From assembly GCA_946497905.1 (NCBI GenBank), contig CAMMMI010000058.1, forward strand, positions 1 to 11,419: a stretch of DNA of 11,419 bases, read 5' to 3'. This DNA comes from an uncultured Clostridium sp. GTDB lineage: Bacteria > Bacillota > Clostridia > TANB77 > CAG-508. The notes below the pieces were generated by a model that was given only the letters and a program-made list of their open reading frames with translations, searched no databases and was not told the DNA's origin. This document shows, piece by piece, positions 1 to 6,647 of the stretch (positions are counted from its first letter, which is position 1; each line of letters starts with the position of its first letter). The translations under genes were made by a program, and so were the position numbers.

Positions 1-23
1 TTTTAAAAATTATCATAAGAAGT

Positions 24-335
24 TTAAAGTTTACACAAACTTTCCGATATACTCCTAAAAAATCTTGCTTCACTAACTTTTTTTCCTAATTCTCTAGGAA
101 AAATCTTTTTACAGATATATTCCTTATTAAAATGAGCTATTACAGATGAATGCTTTTTGAAATCAATTTGATCTAATGCTAATATTGCTTTTATGGCATG
201 AAAGATTGAGTAATAAGCTCTATTACTTGCACCTTTAAATTTGTTAATATTAAATAAAGCTTCAGCTTCTTCCAAGTTTTCCCTAGATTGTTCTAGTCTA
301 TATCTAGCTAATACTTCTATTTCTTTATTATCCAT
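24..335 (-). CDS. HEPN-domain protein (putative toxin of an MNT-HEPN pair), probably C-terminally shortened
   Basis: The 103-residue all-alpha protein matches the HEPN family (PF05168-like). Residues 38-50 read NRAYYSIFHAIKA, giving the R-x6-H signature (Arg39, His46) that forms the RNase active site in catalytic HEPN proteins. It is followed by a His/Phe-containing second helix pair (KHSSVIAHF). The ATG overlaps the end of the upstream nucleotidyltransferase gene by 8 bases, and an AAGGAG site lies 9 bases before it, so the two are translationally coupled. Family members usually run about 120-130 residues and end with a SDYDDF-type motif and a final helix. Here the frame stops right after SEARFFRSISESLCKL. 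Past the stop, the same frame reads TSYDNF and then a second stop. The break coincides with a 7-bp tandem duplication (positions 20-33). The family assignment is firm. Toxin activity is inferred from family and context, and the shortened protein may be inactive. Confidence 0.8.
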   Translation of the reverse strand: MDNKEIEVLARYRLEQSRENLEEAEALFNINKFKGASNRAYYSIFHAIKAILALDQIDFKKHSSVIAHFNKEYICKKIFPRELGKKVSEARFFRSISESLCKL

Positions 336-672
336 TTAATAAAACTCCTTCGTTTTCTATGTTTTTATAAAATGTAATATATCTTTTTCTATTTGTATAG
401 TTTTCAATATTTTCTATAATTGGAGATAATAAAATATTGTATTCTAAATCTAAATCATAACTATAATCAAGAACTTTTTTTTCCAATTTTTTTATTTCTT
501 CGTCATTCAAATCTACTAATATCATTATATCTATATCACTTATTTCGCCGTCTTTATTTTCTTCGCCTTTTGCATATGAGCCATATAAAATTACTTGCTT
601 TAAGTTTTCGCCAATTATTTTTAATAACCCATTTACATATTCTTGTAAAATATTCTTTATCCTATTTGACAT
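328..672 (-). CDS. MNT-type nucleotidyltransferase (putative antitoxin partner of the HEPN protein)
   Basis: This 114-residue protein is a minimal DNA polymerase beta-superfamily nucleotidyltransferase. Residues 27-53 carry the core: VILYGSYAKGE (Gly31-Ser32), then SDIDIMILVD with the metal-binding Asp46 and Asp48. Asp75 in DLDLEYN is the likely third acidic residue. The length is normal for the MNT group. Known MNT antitoxins neutralise HEPN RNases, in studied cases by transferring AMP to a tyrosine of the toxin. That mechanism is inferred here only from the pairing. The gene is first in a two-gene unit, has a strong AAGGAGGT site 7 bases before its ATG, and is preceded by its own promoter inside the 3' end of murC. 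It could also be co-transcribed from murC, since no terminator is visible in the 53-bp gap. Confidence 0.85.
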   Translation of the reverse strand: MSNRIKNILQEYVNGLLKIIGENLKQVILYGSYAKGEENKDGEISDIDIMILVDLNDEEIKKLEKKVLDYSYDLDLEYNILLSPIIENIENYTNRKRYITFYKNIENEGVLLNG

Positions 673-707
673 TGATATTACCTCCTTACCTTTGTTACTC
701 TATTGAT

Positions 708-736
708 ATTATATCATTATTAATATTATTTTACAA
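708..736 (-). promoter_or_regulatory. Sigma-A-type promoter for the MNT-HEPN pair
   Basis: Read on the minus strand, TTGTAA (731-736) and a perfect TATAAT (708-713) are separated by exactly 17 bases. The -35 box lies inside the last codons of murC. The predicted start is about 30 bases upstream of the nucleotidyltransferase ATG. Confidence 0.65.
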
Positions 737-2108
737 GTAAAGGACCAATTTGTGTAACAGTACCAGCACCCAAAGTAATTACAATATCATTTTCCTGAAT
801 ATTATCTTTAACAAATTCTACACAATTATCAAAATCAGGAATATAAAGAGCATTTTTACCAAGAGAAACTATTTTATCAACCAAATCCTTAGAAGTTATA
901 TTATAAGTATTATTCTCTCTAGCAGCATAAATATCCAAAACAATAATATTATCAAAATTAAGAAGAGCTTTAGCAAAATCTTCCAATAAATTTTTAGTCC
1001 TACTATAAGTATGAGGTTGGAAAATAACCCAAGACTTATTATATTTCTTATTCATAAGAGACTTGGCAGTAGCAATTATTTCAGTTGGATGATGACCATA
1101 ATCATCATATACACTTGCAATATTGTTAATTTTTCCCTTAAATTCAAATCTTCTATGAGCACCTGTAAACTTTAATAAAGCAGTTTTAATATATTTTTTA
1201 TCAATATTATATGCATCACATAAAGCAATACAAGATAAAGCATTTAAAACATTATGCATTCCAGGAACAGATAATTTCATTCTATCATAAAACTCATCAT
1301 TATGATAAACATCAAATTCAGGAAAACCATCATTATCAAAAACAATATTTACAGCAAAGAAATTTGTTTTTTTATTAGTTATACCATATGTGATTTTTTT
1401 AGCATTTGTATATTGTAACAAATCTAAACAATTAGAATCATCACCATTTGTAATTAAAAAACCATCATCAGGTAATAATTTTACATATTTAATAAAAGCT
1501 TTTTTGATATTATCAAAAGTCTTAAAATAATCTAAATGGTCATTATCAATATTTAATATTATTTCAGCCTTAGGACTAAATTTTAAAAAACTTTCAACAT
1601 ACTCACAAGCTTCAATTATAAAATGTTCACTACTTCCTACTAAATAATTACCATCAATTTGTTTTAAATAAGCACCTACTTGAATACTTGGATTTTCCAA
1701 AGCTTCTAAAAAGCATAAAGAAACCATAGATGTAGTAGTAGTCTTACCATGTGTTCCAGAAACACATATAGTATCTTTAAAACATCTAGTTATTTCACCT
1801 AGAAAATCAGCTCTTTCAATTGTAGGAATATTCAATTTATGTGCTTCAATTATTTCTGGATCATCTGATTTAACTGCAGCAGAATATACAATAATATCAG
1901 AATTTGCCACGTCAGCTAAATTATGACCAATTGTTACTTTAATTCCTTTTTGAATTAATTTGTCTGTATTCTCAGAACTGGAACTATCAGAACCAGTAAT
2001 GTGAAAGCCCCAATCTTTTAAGATAACAGCAATTCCACTCATACTAACTCCGCCAATTCCTATCATATGTATATTTTTATATTTTTTTAAATTATCTATA
2101 TTTGGCAT
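726..2108 (-). CDS. murC: UDP-N-acetylmuramate--L-alanine ligase
   Basis: MurC adds L-alanine to UDP-N-acetylmuramic acid using ATP, the first amino-acid step of cytoplasmic peptidoglycan precursor synthesis. The 460-residue length is normal. The N-terminal UDP-binding domain starts with MIGIGGVSMSGIA (residues 15-27). The ATPase P-loop is GTHGKTTTT (118-126). The central domain has EACEYVESFLKFSP and NIDNDHLDYF. The C-terminal domain has YDDYGHHPTEI and FQPHTYSRTKNL, all diagnostic of MurC rather than MurD, MurE or MurF. The start is fixed by a perfect AGGAGG (2117-2122) with 8-base spacing. The gene has its own promoter and no other mur or division gene beside it. The MNT-HEPN pair follows on the same strand. 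Confidence 0.97.
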   Translation of the reverse strand: MPNIDNLKKYKNIHMIGIGGVSMSGIAVILKDWGFHITGSDSSSSENTDKLIQKGIKVTIGHNLADVANSDIIVYSAAVKSDDPEIIEAHKLNIPTIERADFLGEITRCFKDTICVSGTHGKTTTTSMVSLCFLEALENPSIQVGAYLKQIDGNYLVGSSEHFIIEACEYVESFLKFSPKAEIILNIDNDHLDYFKTFDNIKKAFIKYVKLLPDDGFLITNGDDSNCLDLLQYTNAKKITYGITNKKTNFFAVNIVFDNDGFPEFDVYHNDEFYDRMKLSVPGMHNVLNALSCIALCDAYNIDKKYIKTALLKFTGAHRRFEFKGKINNIASVYDDYGHHPTEIIATAKSLMNKKYNKSWVIFQPHTYSRTKNLLEDFAKALLNFDNIIVLDIYAARENNTYNITSKDLVDKIVSLGKNALYIPDFDNCVEFVKDNIQENDIVITLGAGTVTQIGPLLVK

Positions 2109-2138
2109 TAAAACACCCTCCTCATGTATAACAGATAG

Positions 2139-2167
2139 ATTATATAATTATATACCTTAAATTTCAA
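2139..2167 (-). promoter_or_regulatory. Sigma-A promoter of murC
   Basis: On the minus strand, TTGAAA (2162-2167) and TATAAT (2139-2144) lie exactly 17 bases apart. This gives a short leader of about 25 bases before the murC AGGAGG site. Confidence 0.75.
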
Positions 2168-2566
2168 TACTTTTTTGAATATTTTAAATTAAATTATCAT
2201 TATTTAATAATTTTATTATAAAAAATATATATTTAATTAAATTCTAGTTTTTAAATGAATTTTTAAATAGGACATCATATAATAACAGATAAATATTATA
2301 AAATATAAGCAAATATATAATCTTATTAATACAGAATATATTTTATAATATAGTAAATAATAAAAATAGGTATGATATATTAAATTATGTACAAATTATA
2401 AAAAAGTTACTAATTTAAAAAATTATTATAAAACGGTTTTTATAAATTTTAATTGATAAATTTAACTATATTATCAGCAATAAAACATAAGAAATGTTAA
2501 AGAAATAATAACATCAATAATAAAAAATAAATAATAAAATAAAATTTAATTTTTTTGTAAAAAAAA
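2168..2566. other. Gene-free, extremely AT-rich intergenic stretch
   Basis: About 400 bases between the divergent murC and spoVG promoters contain almost only A and T and no convincing reading frame or ribosome site. The one structure I see is a small palindrome, TTATAAAA-cggt-TTTTATAA (2426-2445). It lacks a T-tract suited to a terminator. No RNA gene is recognisable. Confidence 0.6.
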
Positions 2567-2595
2567 GAAGGAAAAAGAGTTTTTATGAAGAATAA
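2567..2595 (+). promoter_or_regulatory. Sigma-H-type promoter of spoVG
   Basis: The sequence GAAGGAAAA (2567-2575), 11 bases, then GAAGAATAA (2587-2595) fits the known Bacillus sigma-H consensus RnAGGAwWW-N11/12-RnnGAATwW at every defined position. spoVG is a classic sigma-H gene in Bacillus. No sigma-A -35 box stands at the right distance from the nearby TATAAT (2596-2601). Confidence 0.65.
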
Positions 2596-2596
2596 T

Positions 2597-2627
2597 ATAA
2601 TTGTACATAATAAATATGTACAATTAT
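2597..2627. promoter_or_regulatory. Perfect 13-bp-arm palindrome in the spoVG start/leader region
   Basis: ATAATTGTACATA (2597-2609) is followed by a 5-base loop and its exact reverse complement (2615-2627). It begins 3 bases after the sigma-H -10 box and ends about 19 bases before the Shine-Dalgarno site. It could be a dyad operator for a dimeric repressor or a 5' stabilising hairpin. There is no T-tract, so it is not a terminator. Confidence 0.55.
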
Positions 2628-2658
2628 TAAAAACTTAAGGAAGGCAGGTGCGCACACA

Positions 2659-2931
2659 ATGCAAATAACAGATGTACGTTTAAGAAAAGTAAATTCAGAG
2701 AACAGAATGAAAGCTGTTGCTTCTGTAACATTCGATAACGAATTTGCAGTACATGACATAAAAGTTATCGAAAGCCAAAATGGATTATTTATAGCTATGC
2801 CAAGTAGAAAAACTCCAAACGGAGAATTCAAAGATATAGCTCATCCAATTAATGCTGAAACTAGAGAGAAAATTCAAAAAGCTATATTAGATGCTTATGA
2901 AGCTCCAGAAACAGAAGGATCAGCAGAATAA
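2659..2931 (+). CDS. spoVG: Septation/sporulation regulator SpoVG
   Basis: This 90-residue protein is full length for SpoVG. The opening MQITDVRLRKVN is near-invariant in the family, and the body carries AVASVTFDNEFAVHDIKVI and GLFIAMPSRKTPNGEFKDIAHPIN. SpoVG is a small dimeric nucleic-acid-binding protein. In Bacillus it affects asymmetric septation, and in other Firmicutes it regulates many genes by binding DNA or RNA. The ATG is fixed by AGGTG (2646-2650) with 8-base spacing. The gene stands alone between a sigma-H-like promoter and a terminator. The C-terminal tail (EAPETEGSAE) is acidic and variable, as is usual. Its presence supports, but does not prove, a sporulating host, because some non-sporeformers also carry spoVG. 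Confidence 0.97.
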   Translation: MQITDVRLRKVNSENRMKAVASVTFDNEFAVHDIKVIESQNGLFIAMPSRKTPNGEFKDIAHPINAETREKIQKAILDAYEAPETEGSAE

Positions 2932-2963
2932 TTATAAAATAAGTAATAAAAGAGAACTTAAAA

Positions 2964-2994
2964 AGTACCTACAGTGCTGTTAGGTTCTTTTTTT
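2964..2994 (+). terminator. Rho-independent terminator of spoVG
   Basis: A hairpin forms from AGtACCTACAG (2964-2974) and CTGTTAGGTtCT (2977-2988), with one bulge and one mismatch, and a run of seven T (2988-2994) follows at once. It lies 33 bases after the spoVG stop. Confidence 0.8.
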
Positions 2995-3020
2995 GTAAAT
3001 AATTTACTGGTTAATAGTTT

Positions 3021-3258
3021 GTTACGATTTACAGCCATATTAGGGATAATAAGAGCAATAAATATAGTATTTTGAATGTGATTGGAGTAATTTTAGAAAT
3101 TCTTTATTAATTTTTTGGAAAATGTTCACGTTGAGCGAAGCGAAGACTAAGTGAAAGGGTGCAAAAAAATTAATTTAGAATTTCTTGAATTATGTATTGA
3201 ACCGAGAAATACTATATTTATTGCTCTTATTATCCCTAATATGGCTGTAAATCGTAAC
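3021..3258. mobile_element. MITE-like palindromic element with 52-bp terminal inverted repeats and 8-bp target duplication
   Basis: The left arm (3021-3072, starting GTTACGATTTACAGCCAT) is matched base for base by the reverse complement of 3207-3258. A second, imperfect pairing continues inward between about 3088-3118 and 3163-3190 (shared blocks AGAAATTCT and ATTAATTTTTT). The whole unit could therefore fold into one long hairpin around a GC-richer core (GTTGAGCGAAGCGAAG, 3130-3145). AATAGTTT stands directly before (3013-3020) and directly after (3259-3266) the element in the same orientation, as expected for an 8-bp target-site duplication. No transposase frame lies inside, so it would depend on an enzyme encoded elsewhere. 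It lies between the spoVG terminator and the pth promoter and disrupts neither. I do not recognise the terminal repeat as a named insertion-sequence family. Confidence 0.75.
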
Positions 3259-3297
3259 AATAGTTTGGTTACATAATAACAATTATTCATAAATGAC

Positions 3298-3326
3298 TTG
3301 AAAAATGAACAAAAACAGTATAAAAT
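3298..3326 (+). promoter_or_regulatory. Candidate sigma-A promoter of the pth-rng-rimO cluster
   Basis: TTGAAA (3298-3303) and TAAAAT (3321-3326) are 17 bases apart. Overlapping TATAAA boxes at 3319 and 3329 make the exact -10 uncertain. The leader would be about 50 bases long. Confidence 0.5.
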
Positions 3327-3381
3327 AGTATAAATGCAAAAAACTATACAAACCAAATAAACACAAAAAGAAGGAGAAAAA

Positions 3382-3939
3382 ATGTATTTAATAGTAGGAT
3401 TAGGAAACCCAGAAGACGAATACTCAAACACAAGACACAATATGGGATTTGATGTTATAAACAAAATATCAGAAGAATTCAACATAAAAGTAAATAAAAA
3501 CAAATTCAAAGGACTATATGGAAAAGGAAAAATAGAAAACCAAGATATAATATTACTAAAACCACAAACATATATGAATTTAAGTGGAGAAAGTGTGCAA
3601 GAAATAGTAAAATATTATAAAATAAGACAAGAAGAAATAATAGTAATATATGACGATATAGACATAGATCCAGGAATTATAAAATTAAGAAAAAAAGGTG
3701 GAGCAGGAACACATAATGGTATGAAATCTGTAGTAAATTCTTTAAATACAGAAGAATTTATACGAGTAAGAGTAGGAATAGGAAAACCAAAAAATAACCA
3801 AGATTTAATAAGTTATGTAATAGGATATATTCCCAAAGAAGATACACAATTATTAGACAAAGCTACTACCATAGCAAAAGATTCAGTAATAGAGATATTA
3901 AAAAATGGTATTGATAATGCAATGAATAAATTTAATTAA
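3382..3939 (+). CDS. pth: Peptidyl-tRNA hydrolase
   Basis: Pth cleaves the ester bond of peptidyl-tRNAs that drop off ribosomes, recycling tRNA in the cytoplasm. The 185-residue length is typical of bacterial Pth. The opening MYLIVGLGNPEDEYSNTRHN contains the family signature and catalytic His19. LLKPQTYMNLSG carries Asn66, YDDIDIDPG carries Asp92, and GGAGTHNGMKS carries Asn112. These correspond to the known substrate and catalytic residues (His20, Asn68, Asp93 and Asn114 of E. coli). AGGAG about 6 bases upstream supports the ATG. It is first in a tight three-gene cluster, and its stop abuts the RNase G gene leader. Confidence 0.97.
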   Translation: MYLIVGLGNPEDEYSNTRHNMGFDVINKISEEFNIKVNKNKFKGLYGKGKIENQDIILLKPQTYMNLSGESVQEIVKYYKIRQEEIIVIYDDIDIDPGIIKLRKKGGAGTHNGMKSVVNSLNTEEFIRVRVGIGKPKNNQDLISYVIGYIPKEDTQLLDKATTIAKDSVIEILKNGIDNAMNKFN

Positions 3940-3953
3940 TGAGGGAAGATGAC

Positions 3954-5135
3954 ATGTTAGAAATATTAATAGAAGAAAAAAATAAACAAAAAGATATAGC
4001 TCTAGTAAAAAACGGAAATTTAATAGAGTATTATAGAGAAAATAGTAACATTATAAGAAATGAAGGAAATATTTATATAGGAATAATAAGGGATGTTGTA
4101 GAAGGAATGCAAGCAGCATTTGTAGACATAGGAACAGATAAAAACAGTTTTATACATGTAAAAGATATGTTACCTAAAATAGATGAAACAGTAGAAAAAT
4201 ATGATGATAAGATAGAAATAAAAGATATTGCTAAAAAAGGGAAAAAAATTTTAGTACAAGTAAAAAAAGATAGTAATGCAAAAAAAGGAGCTAGAGTATC
4301 AACACATATAAATTTACCAGGTAAATATATAGCATTTATGCCAAATACAGATGTAGTAACAATATCACAAAAAATAGAAAATAAAGAAGAAAGGCAAAGA
4401 TTATTAAATATTGTAAAGAAAAATTTAAAAAGTGGTAATGGAGCTATAATTAGAACTTCAGCACAAAATAAAGACGAAGAGACTATAATAGAAGATATAA
4501 AGAAACTAGAAAAAAAGTGGAATAATATATTAAAAACAAATATAAATCCAGATGTAAACGAACCAAAATTAATTTATAAAGCAGAAGATATTCTAGAAAA
4601 AATGTTAATAGATTTAACAGACAAAAACATAGATAAAATAATAGTAAATAGCAAAGATGAATTTACTAGATTAGAAAAAATAAAAAAAGAAAATACAGAG
4701 TATAAAAATATACAAATAGAACAAAGTAATGATATTTTTGAAAGATACGACTTACAAAAACAAATAGCTAGAATTGATGATAGAAAAATATGGTTAAAAT
4801 GTGGAGCATTTATAACAATAGACAAAACAGAGGCATTAACAGCGATAGATATAAACACAGGAAAATACACAGGAAAAAAAGATTTAGAAGAAACAGTATG
4901 CAAAGTAAATAAAGAAGCAACAATAGAAATAGCAAAACAATTAAGATTAAAAGACATAGGAGGAATAATAATTATAGACTATATTGATATGAAAAATGAT
5001 GAACATAAAAAATACATAGAAAATTTGTTAAAAGAGGAATTAAAACAAGATAGAGCAAAAACACAAGTAGAAGGTTTTACAAAACTAGATTTAATGGAAT
5101 TAACAAGAAAACATATTTGTAGTCATAATAGTTAA
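3954..5135 (+). CDS. rng: Ribonuclease E/G family endoribonuclease, lacking the C-terminal zinc-link
   Basis: RNase G/E cuts AU-rich single-stranded RNA in rRNA maturation and mRNA decay. From the ATG at 3954 the protein has 393 residues. An upstream ATG at 3939 overlaps the pth stop (TAATG) but has no ribosome site, whereas GAGGG (3941-3945) sits 8 bases before 3954. That gives the family-typical opening MLEILIEE. The S1-like region follows (GNIYIGIIRDVVEGMQAAFVDIG, then SFIHVKDML). The nuclease core has ALTAIDINTGK (Asp299) and IIIDYIDM (Asp342), matching the magnesium-binding Asp303 and Asp346 of E. coli RNase E. RNase G proteins are usually near 490 residues and continue past VEMTRK to a CPxC zinc-link used for dimerisation. 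This one ends at LMELTRKHICSHNS. It is either a short natural variant or a truncation. Confidence 0.88.
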   Translation: MLEILIEEKNKQKDIALVKNGNLIEYYRENSNIIRNEGNIYIGIIRDVVEGMQAAFVDIGTDKNSFIHVKDMLPKIDETVEKYDDKIEIKDIAKKGKKILVQVKKDSNAKKGARVSTHINLPGKYIAFMPNTDVVTISQKIENKEERQRLLNIVKKNLKSGNGAIIRTSAQNKDEETIIEDIKKLEKKWNNILKTNINPDVNEPKLIYKAEDILEKMLIDLTDKNIDKIIVNSKDEFTRLEKIKKENTEYKNIQIEQSNDIFERYDLQKQIARIDDRKIWLKCGAFITIDKTEALTAIDINTGKYTGKKDLEETVCKVNKEATIEIAKQLRLKDIGGIIIIDYIDMKNDEHKKYIENLLKEELKQDRAKTQVEGFTKLDLMELTRKHICSHNS

Positions 5136-5171
5136 AAAAAAATTAAAAATTTAAATTAAAGAGGAAAGAAA

Positions 5172-6536
5172 ATGAATGTAGGATTTGTATCATTAGGATG
5201 TAGTAAAAATTTAATAGATACTGAAGCAACAATTGGATTATTTAAAAAGAATAACTTTAATATTGTAAATGATGAAGAAAAAGCAGATATTATTGTTATA
5301 AACACATGTGGCTTTATAGAATCAGCAAAAGAAGAAGCTATAAATACTATTTTAGAAATGGCAGAATTTAAAAATAAAAGATGTAAATATCTAATTGTTA
5401 TGGGATGTCTAGTTCAAAGGTATTATGAAGAATTAATAAAAGCACTTCCAGAAGTAGATTTATTTTTAAGAATTGATGAATATGACAAACTTTGGGAGAA
5501 AATAGAAGATTTAATAAAAAGAGATATTGTAATAAAAAATAAAAATAAAATTAATAAAAAAGTATCAGAAATAACACAAATGCCAATGTTAAAACAAGAA
5601 GAATATTTAAACAGAGTTATTACTACAGGAAAAAATTATGCATATATAAAAATAGGTGAAGGATGTAGCAATATGTGTACATATTGTGCAATCCCATATA
5701 TAAGAGGAAAATTTGTAAGTAGAAAAAAAGAAGAGATACTAGAAGAAGCAAAAACACTTGCCAAAAAAGGAATTCAAGAATTAATAGTGATAGCACAAGA
5801 TACAACAAAATATGGCATAGATATATATGGAGAAAGCAAACTAGCAGAACTATTAGAAGAACTTAGTAAAATAAAAGAAATAAAATGGATTAGATTTTTA
5901 TATTCATATCCAGAAGGGATAACAGATGAATTAATAAATTTAGTAGCTAAAAACGATAAAATAGCTAAATATTTTGATATACCAATACAACATATCTCTA
6001 ATAAAATACTAAGAAAAATGAACCGAAAAACAAGTAAAGAAGATATAATTAATTTAATTAATAAAATAAGAGAAAAAATACCAGAAGTTACATTAAGAAC
6101 AAGTTTGATAGTAGGATTTCCAGGAGAAACGAAAGAAGATTTTCAAGAATTATACGATTTTGTAGAAAAAACCAAATTCGACAAATTAGGAACATTTATG
6201 TACTCAAAAGAAGAAGGAACTCCGGCAGAAAGGTTACCAGAACAAATACATGGAAACACAAAAAAATCAAGATATAATAAAATAATGTCAAAACAACAAC
6301 AAATATCTAAAACTCTTCAAGAAAAAAAATTAGGAAAAAAATATAAAGTATTAATAGAAAATATCTCATTTGATGGAAAATATCTTGTTGGTAGAACAAT
6401 GCAAGACGTTCCAGATATAGATGGATTAGTTTATATAAAAAATAATGGTACTGCTCAAAAAGTATTAAATAAATTTATTAATTGTGATATAATAGATATA
6501 AGTAATTATGATTTAATTGCTAAAGTTTGTGAATAA
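5172..6536 (+). CDS. rimO: Ribosomal protein uS12 methylthiotransferase
   Basis: RimO is a radical-SAM enzyme that adds a methylthio group to the beta carbon of a conserved aspartate in ribosomal protein uS12, using two iron-sulfur clusters. The 454-residue protein opens with VGFVSLGCSKNLIDTE, the RimO-specific form. The auxiliary cluster ligands are Cys10, Cys46 (INTCGFI) and Cys79 (MGCLVQ). The radical-SAM motif is Cys165-x3-Cys169-x2-Cys172 in EGCSNMCTYCAIP, followed by RGKFVSR. The C-terminal TRAM domain has GRTMQDVPDIDGLVYI, which favours RimO over MiaB or MtaB. The gene starts 36 bases after the rng stop, behind AGAGGAAAG, and is probably co-transcribed with pth and rng. No terminator is evident directly after it. 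Confidence 0.95.
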   Translation: MNVGFVSLGCSKNLIDTEATIGLFKKNNFNIVNDEEKADIIVINTCGFIESAKEEAINTILEMAEFKNKRCKYLIVMGCLVQRYYEELIKALPEVDLFLRIDEYDKLWEKIEDLIKRDIVIKNKNKINKKVSEITQMPMLKQEEYLNRVITTGKNYAYIKIGEGCSNMCTYCAIPYIRGKFVSRKKEEILEEAKTLAKKGIQELIVIAQDTTKYGIDIYGESKLAELLEELSKIKEIKWIRFLYSYPEGITDELINLVAKNDKIAKYFDIPIQHISNKILRKMNRKTSKEDIINLINKIREKIPEVTLRTSLIVGFPGETKEDFQELYDFVEKTKFDKLGTFMYSKEEGTPAERLPEQIHGNTKKSRYNKIMSKQQQISKTLQEKKLGKKYKVLIENISFDGKYLVGRTMQDVPDIDGLVYIKNNGTAQKVLNKFINCDIIDISNYDLIAKVCE

Positions 6537-6581
6537 ATACAGATACATAAAAAAATAGAACACTCGAATTTAAAAAGTATT

Positions 6582-6620
6582 TTATATATTAGTAAGAGAT
6601 TATAACTTTCTAATATATAA
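6582..6620. repeat. Inverted repeat upstream of the 456-aa gene
   Basis: TTATATATTAG (6582-6592) and its exact reverse complement CTAATATATAA (6610-6620) flank a 17-base loop. It lies in the 111-bp gap after rimO, 12 bases before the GAGGAG site of the next gene. It has no T-tract, so a leader structure or operator is more likely than a terminator. Confidence 0.45.
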
Positions 6621-6647
6621 GAAATAAAAAAAGAGGAGTAGATAGGT

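Noticed and set aside
420..740. 106-residue plus-strand frame opposite the nucleotidyltransferase gene
   Set aside because: It is a shadow of a well-supported gene, rich in Leu, Ile and Tyr from AT-rich antisense sequence.
2426..2445. Small AT palindrome in the murC-spoVG gap as a terminator
   Set aside because: No gene end lies nearby and no suitable T-tract follows. Such short AT dyads are expected by chance in this composition.
2583..2831. 82-residue minus-strand frame opposite spoVG
   Set aside because: It is antisense to a certain gene and has no start signal or recognisable domain.
3021..3258. The long palindrome read as a transcription terminator or CRISPR-like repeat
   Set aside because: spoVG already has a proper terminator upstream, the arms are far longer than a terminator stem, there is only one repeat pair, and the flanking direct repeats fit insertion better.
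3147..3509. 120-residue minus-strand frame across the palindromic element and the start of pth
   Set aside because: It runs through one arm of the inverted repeat and antisense to pth, is Cys/Phe/Ile-rich low-complexity, and lacks a ribosome site.
3939..3953. Upstream ATG of the RNase G gene overlapping the pth stop
   Set aside because: It has no ribosome site, whereas GAGGG is ideally placed for the ATG at 3954, which also gives the usual family N-terminus.
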